A stretch of DNA of 64,000 nt, from assembly GCA_016286995.1 (NCBI GenBank), contig JAEEVA010000008.1:35042-99041 (forward strand), read 5' to 3'. Positions 51,793 to 59,852 of the stretch are shown piece by piece. Position numbers and translations under genes: made by a program. The notes beneath the pieces were generated by a model that was not told the DNA's origin, made no database searches, and saw nothing but the letters and a program-made list of their open reading frames with translations. The DNA comes from Prevotella sp. GTDB taxonomy: Bacteria; Bacteroidota; Bacteroidia; Bacteroidales; Bacteroidaceae. Position 1 is the first letter of the stretch; each line of letters begins with the position of its first letter.

Positions 51793-52036
51793 TTTACTTC
51801 TTGTTCTTGAAAAATTCGTTCCAGCGTGCAGCGATAATCTCCTTGTTCTCCTCAACGATAGACTCGGCCAGCTTCAACTCGGCAGGCTTCAGTCCGCAGT
51901 TTTCCATCAGCGTCACCTCCGGCTGCACCTAGAAGCGTGCCTCGGCACCGCCCTTCACCACATGCACGTGGATAGGCTCATGGTCGTTAGAGTAGAACAT
52001 GAAACGGAGTCCGAAAAGTGTGAATAGTTGCGGCAT
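51793..52036 (-). pseudogene. DUF4160 protein gene broken by an in-frame stop
   Basis: On the minus strand from ATG 52034-52036: MPQLFTLFGLRFMFYSNDHE, PIHVHVVKGGAEARF, then TAG at codon 36 (51929-51931), then the same frame continues VQPEVTLMENCGLKPAEL, KLAESIVEENKEIIAARWNE and FFKNKK to a normal stop. Only one codon interrupts an otherwise intact 80-residue DUF4160 reading frame. Its -7 element TATCTTTG is at 52066-52073. A point mutation is the simplest reading; an assembly or base-call error is possible. Confidence 0.8.
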
Positions 52037-52065
52037 ATCTCTTCCTGTTTTTAAGTTCGACGCTG

Positions 52066-52073
52066 CAAAGATA
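52066..52073 (-). promoter_or_regulatory. -7 promoter element of the DUF4160-DUF2442 pair
   Basis: TATCTTTG on the minus strand, 29 bases before the DUF4160 start codon. Confidence 0.55.
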
Positions 52074-52078
52074 AACAA

Positions 52079-52113
52079 AAAAAACGGACTGACCAAACGT
52101 CAGTCCGATTTTT
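52079..52113. terminator. Bidirectional terminator-like hairpin
   Basis: CGGACTGAC (52085-52093) and GTCAGTCCG (52099-52107) with an A-run before and T-run after. Confidence 0.75.
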
Positions 52114-52331
52114 TATAATGCCGTTACTTTATCACGACCTTGAGCTAAAAGCTCTACAAGAAATAGGTTCTTTTTCATTTTATAGATCGTTTTAAATTAT
52201 GTTCTGGGTTATGTAGTTATGGCTGCAAATTTAAATAAAATATCACAAACAACAAAACAAAAAGGCGCATTTTCTTCAAGTTTTCTATGAAATTTGAAAA
52301 ATGCTTAACGAAAAAAGAAAAAAAGAAATGT

Positions 52332-52386
52332 TGGGACGATTCTCGTGATCCGCTTTGAATCTGAAATCGACCATCTCGTTTATCAG
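52332..52386 (+). repeat. 55-base duplication containing copy D of the 19-bp repeat
   Basis: Second copy of the unit at 49948-50002 with about three differences. Confidence 0.75.
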
Positions 52387-52440
52387 CTCTACAGCCTGAC
52401 TGAAAGCGATTGTAACGAAACGAGGTGTAGAACATCAATA

Positions 52441-52481
52441 CAAATTCAGTGAATTTGGTTTGCAAATTCAGTGAATTTGGT
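52441..52481. repeat. Two 22-bp palindromic units
   Basis: CAAATTCAGTGAATTTGGT starts at 52441 and 52463. AAATTCA-G-TGAATTT is a perfect palindrome, as expected of a dimeric protein site. Confidence 0.65.
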
Positions 52482-52704
52482 GGACCGTTTAGCATCTTTT
52501 GTTTTGTAGTTGATATTGTTTTGTCTTATAAATGATATGTTCTTGTTCTGTTCGATAGGCTCACTTTGACGAATCATCCATATTCTTCATATCTTTCTCT
52601 ATTTAAATTTTATCATATTTATTATAATAGTGGTGGTTTTGACAGTCCGTTTTCGATTTTGACAAATGACCAAATGACCAAATGACCACAGGCGGATAGT
52701 TTAA

Positions 52705-52753
52705 ACCGTGACAATAGACTATTGCAACAGAGCAATTAGACTATTGTCACGGT
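52705..52753. repeat. 13-bp perfect inverted repeat
   Basis: ACCGTGACAATAG (52705-52717) and CTATTGTCACGGT (52741-52753), with related CTATTGC/GCAAT blocks in the loop. Confidence 0.6.
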
Positions 52754-52755
52754 CT

Positions 52756-52789
52756 GAGTGCACAGAAGGGTCGGTTCCGCTGTGCACTC
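52756..52789 (-). terminator. Hairpin after speA
   Basis: GAGTGCACAG (52756-52765) and CTGTGCACTC (52780-52789), three bases past the speA stop. There is no T-run, so its efficiency as a terminator is uncertain. Confidence 0.5.
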
Positions 52790-52792
52790 GCC

Positions 52793-54685
52793 TTACTCCA
52801 AATAGGTGTAGCCGTAGAGGCCGGAGCGGTAGTTGGAGAGGAACTCCTTGCCCTCTTCGAGGGTGATCTTGCCCTGCTTGACGCTCTTGGCAACCCAGAT
52901 TTCGAGCTGGCGCACCAGACGCTTGGGATTGTACTGCACGTACTCAAGAACCTCCTCGACGGTCTCGCCGTCGAAAATCTGGTCGATATGGTAGTGACCG
53001 TCCTTCACGGAGATGTGGACAGCGGTGGTGTCGCCAAAGAGATTGTGCATGTCGCCGAGAATCTCCTGATAGGCGCCGACAAGGAAGACGCCGAGGTAGT
53101 AGCTCTCGTTGCGCTTCAAGGCATGGACGGGCAGCGAGTGGGAGTTGTGGCGGTTGGTAGCGAAGTTAGCTATCTTGCCGTCGCTGTCGCACGTGATGTC
53201 CTGTATGGTGGCATTGCGCGTGGGACGCTCGTTAAGACGCTGGATGGGCATAATGGGGAATATCTGGTCGATGGCCCACGAGTCGGGCAGGCTCTGGAAG
53301 AGCGAGAAGTTGCAGAAATACTTGTCGGCCAGGAGCTTGTCGATGTTCATGAGTTCCTCGGGGACGTGCTTCAGGTTCTTGGCCAGAGCATGGATTTCGT
53401 GACAGACGCTCCAGTACATGGCCTCGATTTCGGCACGGGTCTTCAGGTCTACGATGCCGTGACTGAAGAGGTCGAGGACTTCTTCGCGGATCTGTTCGGC
53501 ATCGTGCCAGTCTTCAAGGACGTTACGCGGCGAGAGGTTGTCCCAGATGTCGTAGAGGTCCTTCACCAACTGGTGGCTGTTCTCGTCGGGCTCAAACTCC
53601 TCAGGCATCTCGGGCAGCGAGGCAGTCTCAAGGACGTCGATGACGAGCACGGAGTGGTGGGCTGCTAATGATCGTCCGCTCTCGGTGATGAGGTTGGGAT
53701 GGGGAATGTCGTTGCGGTTGGCGACATCGACGAAGGTATAGATACAGTCGTTGACGTACTCTTGGATGGAGTAGTTGACACTGCTCTCGCTGGACGGTGA
53801 GCGCGTGCCGTCGTAGTCGACGCCCAGACCACCGCCACAGTCGACGAAATCGACGTTATAACCCATCTTGTGGAGCTGCACATAGAACTGCGAGGCTTCG
53901 CGCAAGGCGGTCTGGATGCGGCGTATTTTGGTAATCTGGCTGCCGATGTGGAAATGGATGAGGCGCAGACAGTCGCGCATGTCCTTCTTGTCCAGAAGTT
54001 CCAGGGCCTCCAGAAGTTCAGCGCTGGTCAGTCCGAACTTCGAGGCGTCGCCGCCGCTCTCCTCCCACTTGCCGGCACCACTGGAGGCCAGTTTGATGCG
54101 GATGCCGATGTTGGGCTTCACGCCGAGTTTCTTGGCTTCGCGGGCTATGATGTCGAGCTCGTTGAGCTTCTCGACGACGATGAAGATGCGCTTGCCCATC
54201 TTCTGGGCCAGCAGGGCCAACTCGATGTACGATTGGTCCTTATAGCCGTTGCAGATAATGATGGAGTCGCTCTGGCACTGTACGGCGATGACGGCATGCA
54301 GCTCGGGCTTGGAACCGGCCTCGATGCCGAGGTTGAACTTACGGCCGTGGGAGATGATCTCCTCGACCACGGGCTGCATCTGGTTGACCTTGATGGGGAA
54401 CACGACGTAGTTCTCGGCCTTGTATTCGTACTCTTCGGCAGCCTTCTTGAAACAACTCCACGTCTTCTCGATACGGTTGTCGAGAATGTCGGGGAAGCGT
54501 AGCAGCACGGGCGACTGCACGTCGCGTAGCGACAGTTCATCCATCACTTCGCGCAGGTCAATCTCTGTACCGTCCTTACAGGGTGTCACATAGACATTGC
54601 CGTCGTCGTTGATACCGAAATAGCTGGTGCCCCAGCCGTTGATGTTGTAGAGCTCCTTGGAGTCATCGATGGTCCACTTCTTCAT
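52793..54685 (-). CDS. speA: Biosynthetic arginine decarboxylase
   Basis: A 630-residue fold-III PLP enzyme making agmatine from arginine, the first step of one polyamine route. The PLP-binding Lys is K99 in VVFPIKVNQ. GIEAGSKPEL, a glycine-rich DCGGGLGVDYDG and the C-terminal GVFLVGAYQEILGDMHNLFG are family hallmarks. Its length is normal. It follows aroK on the same strand, separated by a dispersed repeat copy, probably as the last gene of a topA-aroK-speA run. Confidence 0.95.
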   Translation of the reverse strand: MKKWTIDDSKELYNINGWGTSYFGINDDGNVYVTPCKDGTEIDLREVMDELSLRDVQSPVLLRFPDILDNRIEKTWSCFKKAAEEYEYKAENYVVFPIKVNQMQPVVEEIISHGRKFNLGIEAGSKPELHAVIAVQCQSDSIIICNGYKDQSYIELALLAQKMGKRIFIVVEKLNELDIIAREAKKLGVKPNIGIRIKLASSGAGKWEESGGDASKFGLTSAELLEALELLDKKDMRDCLRLIHFHIGSQITKIRRIQTALREASQFYVQLHKMGYNVDFVDCGGGLGVDYDGTRSPSSESSVNYSIQEYVNDCIYTFVDVANRNDIPHPNLITESGRSLAAHHSVLVIDVLETASLPEMPEEFEPDENSHQLVKDLYDIWDNLSPRNVLEDWHDAEQIREEVLDLFSHGIVDLKTRAEIEAMYWSVCHEIHALAKNLKHVPEELMNIDKLLADKYFCNFSLFQSLPDSWAIDQIFPIMPIQRLNERPTRNATIQDITCDSDGKIANFATNRHNSHSLPVHALKRNESYYLGVFLVGAYQEILGDMHNLFGDTTAVHISVKDGHYHIDQIFDGETVEEVLEYVQYNPKRLVRQLEIWVAKSVKQGKITLEEGKEFLSNYRSGLYGYTYLE

Positions 54686-54690
54686 GAGGT

Positions 54691-54727
54691 AAAAGGTAAA
54701 AGTGAATAGTGAAAAATTTGCTACCGC
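54691..54727 (+). repeat. Copy of the AGTGAAA/GCTTCCGC dispersed repeat
   Basis: AAAAGTGAATAGTGAAA followed by AATTTGCTACCGC. It fills most of the 55-base gap between aroK and speA. Confidence 0.65.
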
Positions 54728-54740
54728 CCGAAGGCTGTTA

Positions 54741-55268
54741 TTAGATATTGAGCAGTTTGCGGATGCTGGTCACGCTGTTTGCTATTTTGTCGTTGCTGTC
54801 CATCAGGCTGACGTCCAGTATGTGGCGAGCCTGGCTGTAAAAGGGTTCCCGTTCGGCGAGGTGCCGGGTGATATAGTCAATCAGTTCCTCAGGGGTCTTG
54901 CCTTTCAATAAGGGCCGCTCGCCCTTGCCCATCAGCAGATGCCTGTAGAGCACCTCTGGCGTAGCCTTCAGCCAGACAACGTCACCCTGCTGGTTCAGGT
55001 AGTCCATATTGTCAAAGAAGCAAGGTGTCCCACCGCCACAGCTGATGATGACATCCTCGAACTCAGCCACCTCGTGGAGCATGTTGTGTTCCGTCTTGCG
55101 GAAGCCCTCCTCACCCCGTTCGGCAAAGATCTGGGCTATGGTCTTGCGCATACGGTTCTCGATATACCAGTCGAGGTCGTAGAACATCATACCGGTTTCC
55201 TTGGAGAGAGCCCGTCCGATGGTGGTCTTGCCCGACCCCATGTAACCAATCAGGATGATTCGTCTCAT
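54741..55268 (-). CDS. aroK: Shikimate kinase
   Basis: A 175-residue kinase of the shikimate pathway. The P-loop is GYMGSGKTT at 8-16; DLDWYIE near 32 and CGGGTPC near 77 bind shikimate. It starts with an ATG that overlaps the topA stop by four bases (ATGA), so it is translationally coupled to topA. Confidence 0.93.
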   Translation of the reverse strand: MRRIILIGYMGSGKTTIGRALSKETGMMFYDLDWYIENRMRKTIAQIFAERGEEGFRKTEHNMLHEVAEFEDVIISCGGGTPCFFDNMDYLNQQGDVVWLKATPEVLYRHLLMGKGERPLLKGKTPEELIDYITRHLAEREPFYSQARHILDVSLMDSNDKIANSVTSIRKLLNI

Positions 55269-57556
55269 TTATTCACAATCTTCATGCACTCTTCGTAGGT
55301 CAGTTCGGCAGCACGGGCATGCATGGATTTGGGCAATCGGTAGTTTTTGCCGTCATAGGCGATGTAGGGACCGTAGCGACCATTCAGGACCTCCAGCTTG
55401 CTGTCCTCCGCGAAATCCTTCAGGTGACGCTTGTTTTCCTGCTGACGCTTCTCAAGAATGAGATGGATGGCCTGATCAAGGGTGATGGCCATCGGGTCGT
55501 AATCGTCGGGGAGCGAGACATACTTCCTGTCATGGAGAATGTAGGGGCCGAAACGACCTGCACCGATGGAAACTTCTGAACCTTCAAAAAGGCCTAACGT
55601 ACGAGGGAGCTTGAACAGTTCGACTGCCTCCTCCAGGGTGATGGACTCCATGCTCTTTTCTGCGGGCAGTTGGGCAAACAGAGGCTTTGCAAGGTCATCT
55701 GACGAGCCGATCTGTACGACGGGTCCGAAACGGCCAATCTTCACCGATACTGGCTTGCCGGTCTTGGGGTCTTTACCCAACAATCGCTCGCCGGCCTTGT
55801 GTTGCTGACGGGCATTCATGGTCTTCTCGACAGTCGGTTCGAAGCTCTTATAAAAGCTTTTCATCATGTCTGTCCACTCTTCGTCGCCCTCGGCAATCTT
55901 ATCGAAGTCCTGCTCCACCTTAGCGGTGAAGTTATAGTCCATAATGTCCTTGAAGTGCTTCATGAGGAAGTCGTTGACCACAATGCCGATGTCGGTGGGC
56001 AGCAGCTTGCCCTTCTCGGAACCAACCACTTCCTTGCGCGTCTTACGGCTGACGACCTTACCCTTCAGCGTGTCGACGGTGTAGGAACGCTCCTCGCCTT
56101 TCTTGTCGCCTTTGTGGACGTATTCACGCTGCTGAATGGTGGAAATGGTCGGGGCATAGGTTGACGGACGGCCAATGCCCAGCTCTTCGAGCTTGTGGAC
56201 CAGTGAAGCCTCCGTGTAACGCTGCGGGCCGGCAGAGAAGCGCTCTGTGGCCTGAATCTCACGACGCACCAGCTCCTGACCTTCCGTCAGCGGTGGTAAG
56301 ATGTGGCTTTCCTCCTCCAGTTCCTCGTCATCCACCGACTCGCGGTAGACCTTCAGGAAACCGTCGAACTTGACGACCTCACCCTGGGCAACAAACTGCT
56401 CGTTGCTGCCAGTGATGGCAATATTCACGACGGTCTTCTCTATCTCGGCATCGGCCATCTGACTGGCGATGGTACGCTTCCAAATAAGGTCGTAGAGACG
56501 ACGCTCCTGAGCCGTACCCTCGATACTGGTCTTGTCCATATAGGTGGGACGGATGGCCTCATGAGCCTCCTGGGCACCCTTCGAACTGGTGTGGTACTGG
56601 CGTACCTTGCCGTATTCCTCGCCATAAAGGCTGGTAATCTCGTTCTTGCTGGCATTGATACATAGTCCGGAGAGATTCACGGAGTCAGTACGCATATAGG
56701 TAATTTGTCCGTGCTCATACAGATGCTGGGCCACCATCATGGTCTGACTCACGGTGAAGCCCAGTTTGCGGGCGGCCTCCTGTTGCAGGGTCGACGTCGT
56801 GAAGGGAGGAGCGGGAGTACGCTTCATGGGTTTCTTGCTGACGCTTTCAACGGTAAAGGTGGCGTTCTTGCACTCCTCTAGGAACTGCTCCACCTCTTCG
56901 TGAGTCTTCATGCGCTGTGCCAGCATAGCCTTGACCTCCGTCTGCGAACCGTCAGGATTGGTGATGGCAAAGATGCCGCTGACACTGTAGTACGTCTCAC
57001 TCACGAAGTCCTGAATCTCACGTTCACGCTCTACAATGAGACGTACGGCAACGCTCTGTACACGACCGGCCGAGAGAGCCGGTTTCACCTTGCGCCACAG
57101 TACGGGCGACAGCTTAAAGCCTACCAGACGGTCGAGCACACGACGGGCCTGCTGGGCGTTCACCAGATTCATGTCCAGATGGCGCGGATGCTCAATAGCT
57201 TCCAAGATGGCTGGCTTGGTAATTTCGTGGAACACGATACGGTTGGTCTTCTCCTCGTCCAATCCCAGCACCTCACACAGATGCCATGAGATGGCTTCTC
57301 CCTCGCGGTCTTCATCGGATGCGAGCCACACCTTTTCAGCTTTCTGGGCATTCGTGCGCAACTCCTTCACCAGCTTCTCCTTCTCTTCTGGTATCTCGTA
57401 TTCAGGAGAGAGTGAGTTAGTGTCAATGCTCATCTCCTTCTTTTTCAGGTCACGGATATGACCATAACTCGACATGACCTTGAAGTCTTTGCCGAGAAAC
57501 TTTTCAATTGTCTTGGCCTTAGCCGGTGACTCTACTATCACCAAATTCTTTTGCAT
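55265..57556 (-). CDS. topA: DNA topoisomerase I
   Basis: A 763-residue type IA topoisomerase that relaxes negative supercoils. The TOPRIM domain shows IVESPAKAKTIEKFLG and ASDEDREGEAI. The active-site Tyr is in ITYMRTDSVNLS near residue 295. The C-terminal repeats (AGRFGPYILHDRKYV, NGRYGPYIAYDGKNY) are of the zinc-free type. The ATG at 57556 follows a TACTTTTG element at 57611-57618, with CAATT repeats in the leader. The stop overlaps aroK. Confidence 0.96.
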   Translation of the reverse strand: MQKNLVIVESPAKAKTIEKFLGKDFKVMSSYGHIRDLKKKEMSIDTNSLSPEYEIPEEKEKLVKELRTNAQKAEKVWLASDEDREGEAISWHLCEVLGLDEEKTNRIVFHEITKPAILEAIEHPRHLDMNLVNAQQARRVLDRLVGFKLSPVLWRKVKPALSAGRVQSVAVRLIVEREREIQDFVSETYYSVSGIFAITNPDGSQTEVKAMLAQRMKTHEEVEQFLEECKNATFTVESVSKKPMKRTPAPPFTTSTLQQEAARKLGFTVSQTMMVAQHLYEHGQITYMRTDSVNLSGLCINASKNEITSLYGEEYGKVRQYHTSSKGAQEAHEAIRPTYMDKTSIEGTAQERRLYDLIWKRTIASQMADAEIEKTVVNIAITGSNEQFVAQGEVVKFDGFLKVYRESVDDEELEEESHILPPLTEGQELVRREIQATERFSAGPQRYTEASLVHKLEELGIGRPSTYAPTISTIQQREYVHKGDKKGEERSYTVDTLKGKVVSRKTRKEVVGSEKGKLLPTDIGIVVNDFLMKHFKDIMDYNFTAKVEQDFDKIAEGDEEWTDMMKSFYKSFEPTVEKTMNARQQHKAGERLLGKDPKTGKPVSVKIGRFGPVVQIGSSDDLAKPLFAQLPAEKSMESITLEEAVELFKLPRTLGLFEGSEVSIGAGRFGPYILHDRKYVSLPDDYDPMAITLDQAIHLILEKRQQENKRHLKDFAEDSKLEVLNGRYGPYIAYDGKNYRLPKSMHARAAELTYEECMKIVNK

Positions 57557-57610
57557 ATCTTTTTATCAATTATCAATTCTCAATTGTCAATTGTGTCAAG
57601 TTTCGGGCGG

Positions 57611-57618
57611 CAAAAGTA
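57611..57618 (-). promoter_or_regulatory. -7 promoter element of topA
   Basis: TACTTTTG on the minus strand, 54 bases before the topA start codon. Confidence 0.55.
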
Positions 57619-57659
57619 AGCAAAAGATTTGGTTACACCTTATTTATATAGTAGTTTTT

Positions 57660-58193
57660 TTATTTTCTTAACGTTTCGGCCAAAAAACGGATGACGGCAT
57701 TGCGGATGCTCGTCAGACCAAAATCGGCCGGATTAACTTTGTTAATAGGAAGCCAAAAAGCCTCAGCGGCGTCATCGGCGGCCCTCACGGGAATTGCATC
57801 ACCGTGTACACGAACCAGGAAGTCCATGTCAAGGGTATGTACGCCCATGCCACTGTACACGTAGAGGTTAGGTGACGAGAACAGGTAGCGGATGTCTTGG
57901 ACGTCGAGACCTGTCTCTTCTTTGATTTCACGCAGCATGCCCTCCTCTACCGTTTCGCACATGTCAACGAACCCGCCCGGCAGGTCGAGCGTACCCTTGG
58001 CAGGTTCTTTGGCACGCCGCACCACCAGCATCTCGTCACGGTCATTGACGATGAAGGCTGCTGTCGCGGAACAGGGGTTGGCATAGTACGTAAACCCACA
58101 GTCCCGACACTTCTTGCTCTTGAAGTTGTTGACTTCGAAGTGTCCACTGCCACACACCGGACAGTACCTGAATATCTCTAAAGGATGCTCCAC
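57660..58193 (-). CDS. Nudix hydrolase with N-terminal zinc ribbon
   Basis: A 177-residue protein. A zinc ribbon CPVCG ... CRDCG at residues 11-33 is followed by a Nudix fold with the full Nudix box GGFVDMCETVEEGMLREIKE then ETGLDV (G-x5-E-x7-REUxEExGU) at about 73-95. The zinc ribbon and length recall NADH-pyrophosphatase-like members, but the substrate is not certain. It lies 103 bases upstream of topA on the same strand. Confidence 0.9.
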   Translation of the reverse strand: MEHPLEIFRYCPVCGSGHFEVNNFKSKKCRDCGFTYYANPCSATAAFIVNDRDEMLVVRRAKEPAKGTLDLPGGFVDMCETVEEGMLREIKEETGLDVQDIRYLFSSPNLYVYSGMGVHTLDMDFLVRVHGDAIPVRAADDAAEAFWLPINKVNPADFGLTSIRNAVIRFLAETLRK

Positions 58194-58203
58194 TTTTCTA
58201 TAT

Positions 58204-58307
58204 TCAATTAGGAATTAGAAATTAGAAATTAGGAATTAGGATATGCTTGTATCCTCAAATGCAGCAGACAACGGTAATCATAATTCTCAATTATCAATTA
58301 TCAATTG
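58204..58307. repeat. AATTAGAAATTAG and CAATTATCAATT tandem blocks
   Basis: Two low-complexity tracts (58204-58238 and 58277-58312) of a kind that recurs at 57565-57595 and 61919-61947. They fill the gap between two minus-strand genes. Confidence 0.5.
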
Positions 58308-59771
58308 TCAATTCCACTTGTCTGTACGGAAGGGGAACAACGGCAGGTTGGCGCCATTCTTCACATTGCCTAACTGGAAATTGCGGAAACAGTAGCGCAC
58401 GGCCACGGGGGTCTGCACCTCAGGGCTGGAGACGATGATGGCTTCGTCCCAGTAGCCACCGCCCGGACGCCAGTAGTGTCTGGCAGTAGCAGGATGGAAG
58501 ACGCGGTCCTCGCCGGCCACCTCGAAGCCACGAATCATCTCGTAAGGGGCGTCGGCGTGGTAGTTGTCCTGCAGGTGGATGAATACGGTATCACCCTTCA
58601 CCGTCATGTCCTTGTAGCGCGAACTCTGATAGAGCACCTGGTCGAAACCGTAGTCACGATTCAGGGCCGTCCACGCTAAACGTTCACCCACCTGTCGTTT
58701 CTGCGTGGGGTGAATCTGCGTCATCTCATAGGGGTATGCCAGGTCGTTGGTACATACCAGCGAACTGTTGGGAATAATCTGTGCGGCACGCTGCTGCTGT
58801 TCGCGGAGCAGGGCACCACCCAGGCCGTTCACGTCGTCACCGTCGTAGGCATAGGGTGCTATCTCCACAAAATAGAACGGTATCTCGCCCAACTTGAACT
58901 GCTGGCGCCACTGTTCTACCAACAGCTTCAGACGCTCAGAATACTGATTGCCCGGGTCGCCGACGTTCGAGCAGCCCTGATAGAACAGAATGCCCTTGAC
59001 GGTATAGTTCAGGATAGGATTAAAGGTACCATTGCCCCATACCAGCGCACGGTTGTAGTCCCACTCGGGCTTGAAGTTGACAATGCCCATCGTGTCTGTC
59101 GGCTCGTTGGTGTACCGCTCCAGATTCTCCTTCGTTAGCCAGCTTTCTACACGGCTGCCGCCCTTGTTGGCCTCGATGAGTCCGATGGGAATATCCAATG
59201 CCTGATGCATCACACGGGCAAAGAAGTAGCCCGTAGCAGAGAACTCGCTGACGGTCTTCGGCGAACAGTCGCGCCATTCCGTCTGGGCATCCTCCTGAGG
59301 CTGCATGCGCATGATGCTGGGAATCTTCGCACTGCGCACACCGCTATGATGAGCAGCGTCAATAACCACTGAGTTGTAGTCCTCGACAGGACAGCCCCAG
59401 AAGCCCTTCACGGGCATCTCCATATTCGACTGGCCGGCACACACCCACACTTCTCCCGCGAGTACATTATTAATAGTCACCTGTCCGTCACCATCGTCAA
59501 AGGTAATCGACAGCGGGGTGTACGAAGCTTGTGGCGACTTCACCGTCAACAGCCAACGACCTTGCTTGTCGACCTTGGCCTCGCTGCGCTGCGTTGACCA
59601 CGACGTAGTGGCCACCACCTTGCTGCCAGCCTTTGCCCAGCCCCACAGTCTGACGTCCGTCTGCTGCTGAATCACCATGTTGTCGCTCACCAAGTGCGGC
59701 AACCTCACCTTTGCCTGCATACCCACGGCCATACTCGTCAGCATAGCCAATGAAAATAGAAATTTATTCAT
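58308..59771 (-). CDS. Secreted sialate O-acetylesterase/acetylxylan esterase-like (SASA) protein
   Basis: A 487-residue SGNH-type esterase. The signal peptide is MNKFLFSLAMLTSMAVGMQA. The nucleophile is S115 in CAGQSNMEMPV; GGSRVESW and QIHPTQKRQVGERLA (His) match the other blocks. It removes acetyl groups from sugars of plant or host glycans. It is divergent from another esterase gene 81 bases away; their -7 elements (59802-59809 and 59822-59829) lie 12 bases apart, suggesting shared control. Confidence 0.9.
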   Translation of the reverse strand: MNKFLFSLAMLTSMAVGMQAKVRLPHLVSDNMVIQQQTDVRLWGWAKAGSKVVATTSWSTQRSEAKVDKQGRWLLTVKSPQASYTPLSITFDDGDGQVTINNVLAGEVWVCAGQSNMEMPVKGFWGCPVEDYNSVVIDAAHHSGVRSAKIPSIMRMQPQEDAQTEWRDCSPKTVSEFSATGYFFARVMHQALDIPIGLIEANKGGSRVESWLTKENLERYTNEPTDTMGIVNFKPEWDYNRALVWGNGTFNPILNYTVKGILFYQGCSNVGDPGNQYSERLKLLVEQWRQQFKLGEIPFYFVEIAPYAYDGDDVNGLGGALLREQQQRAAQIIPNSSLVCTNDLAYPYEMTQIHPTQKRQVGERLAWTALNRDYGFDQVLYQSSRYKDMTVKGDTVFIHLQDNYHADAPYEMIRGFEVAGEDRVFHPATARHYWRPGGGYWDEAIIVSSPEVQTPVAVRYCFRNFQLGNVKNGANLPLFPFRTDKWN

Positions 59772-59801
59772 AGCTGTTTAAGTTTTGTTCGAATAATGAT
59801 G

Positions 59802-59809
59802 CAAAATTA
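59802..59809 (-). promoter_or_regulatory. -7 promoter element of the SASA esterase gene
   Basis: TAATTTTG on the minus strand, 30 bases before the start codon; it faces away from the plus-strand promoter at 59822-59829. Confidence 0.6.
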
Positions 59810-59821
59810 CGATTTATTTTG

Positions 59822-59829
59822 TACTTTTG
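59822..59829 (+). promoter_or_regulatory. -7 promoter element of the plus-strand esterase gene
   Basis: TACTTTTG, 23 bases before the start codon. Confidence 0.6.
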
Positions 59830-59852
59830 CAAGCAATAAATCCAAAAAAGTT

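Larger units (their letters stand above)
52037..52792. other. Intergenic region with hairpins, remnants and repeats
   Basis: No intact gene. It contains a bidirectional terminator (52079-52113), an orphan LKVVIK coding end (about 52126-52146, minus), copy D of the 19-bp repeat in a 55-base duplication (52332-52386), two 22-bp units (52441-52481), three AAATGACC units (52665-52688), a 13-bp inverted pair (52705-52717/52741-52753) and a hairpin after speA (52756-52789). Confidence 0.65.
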
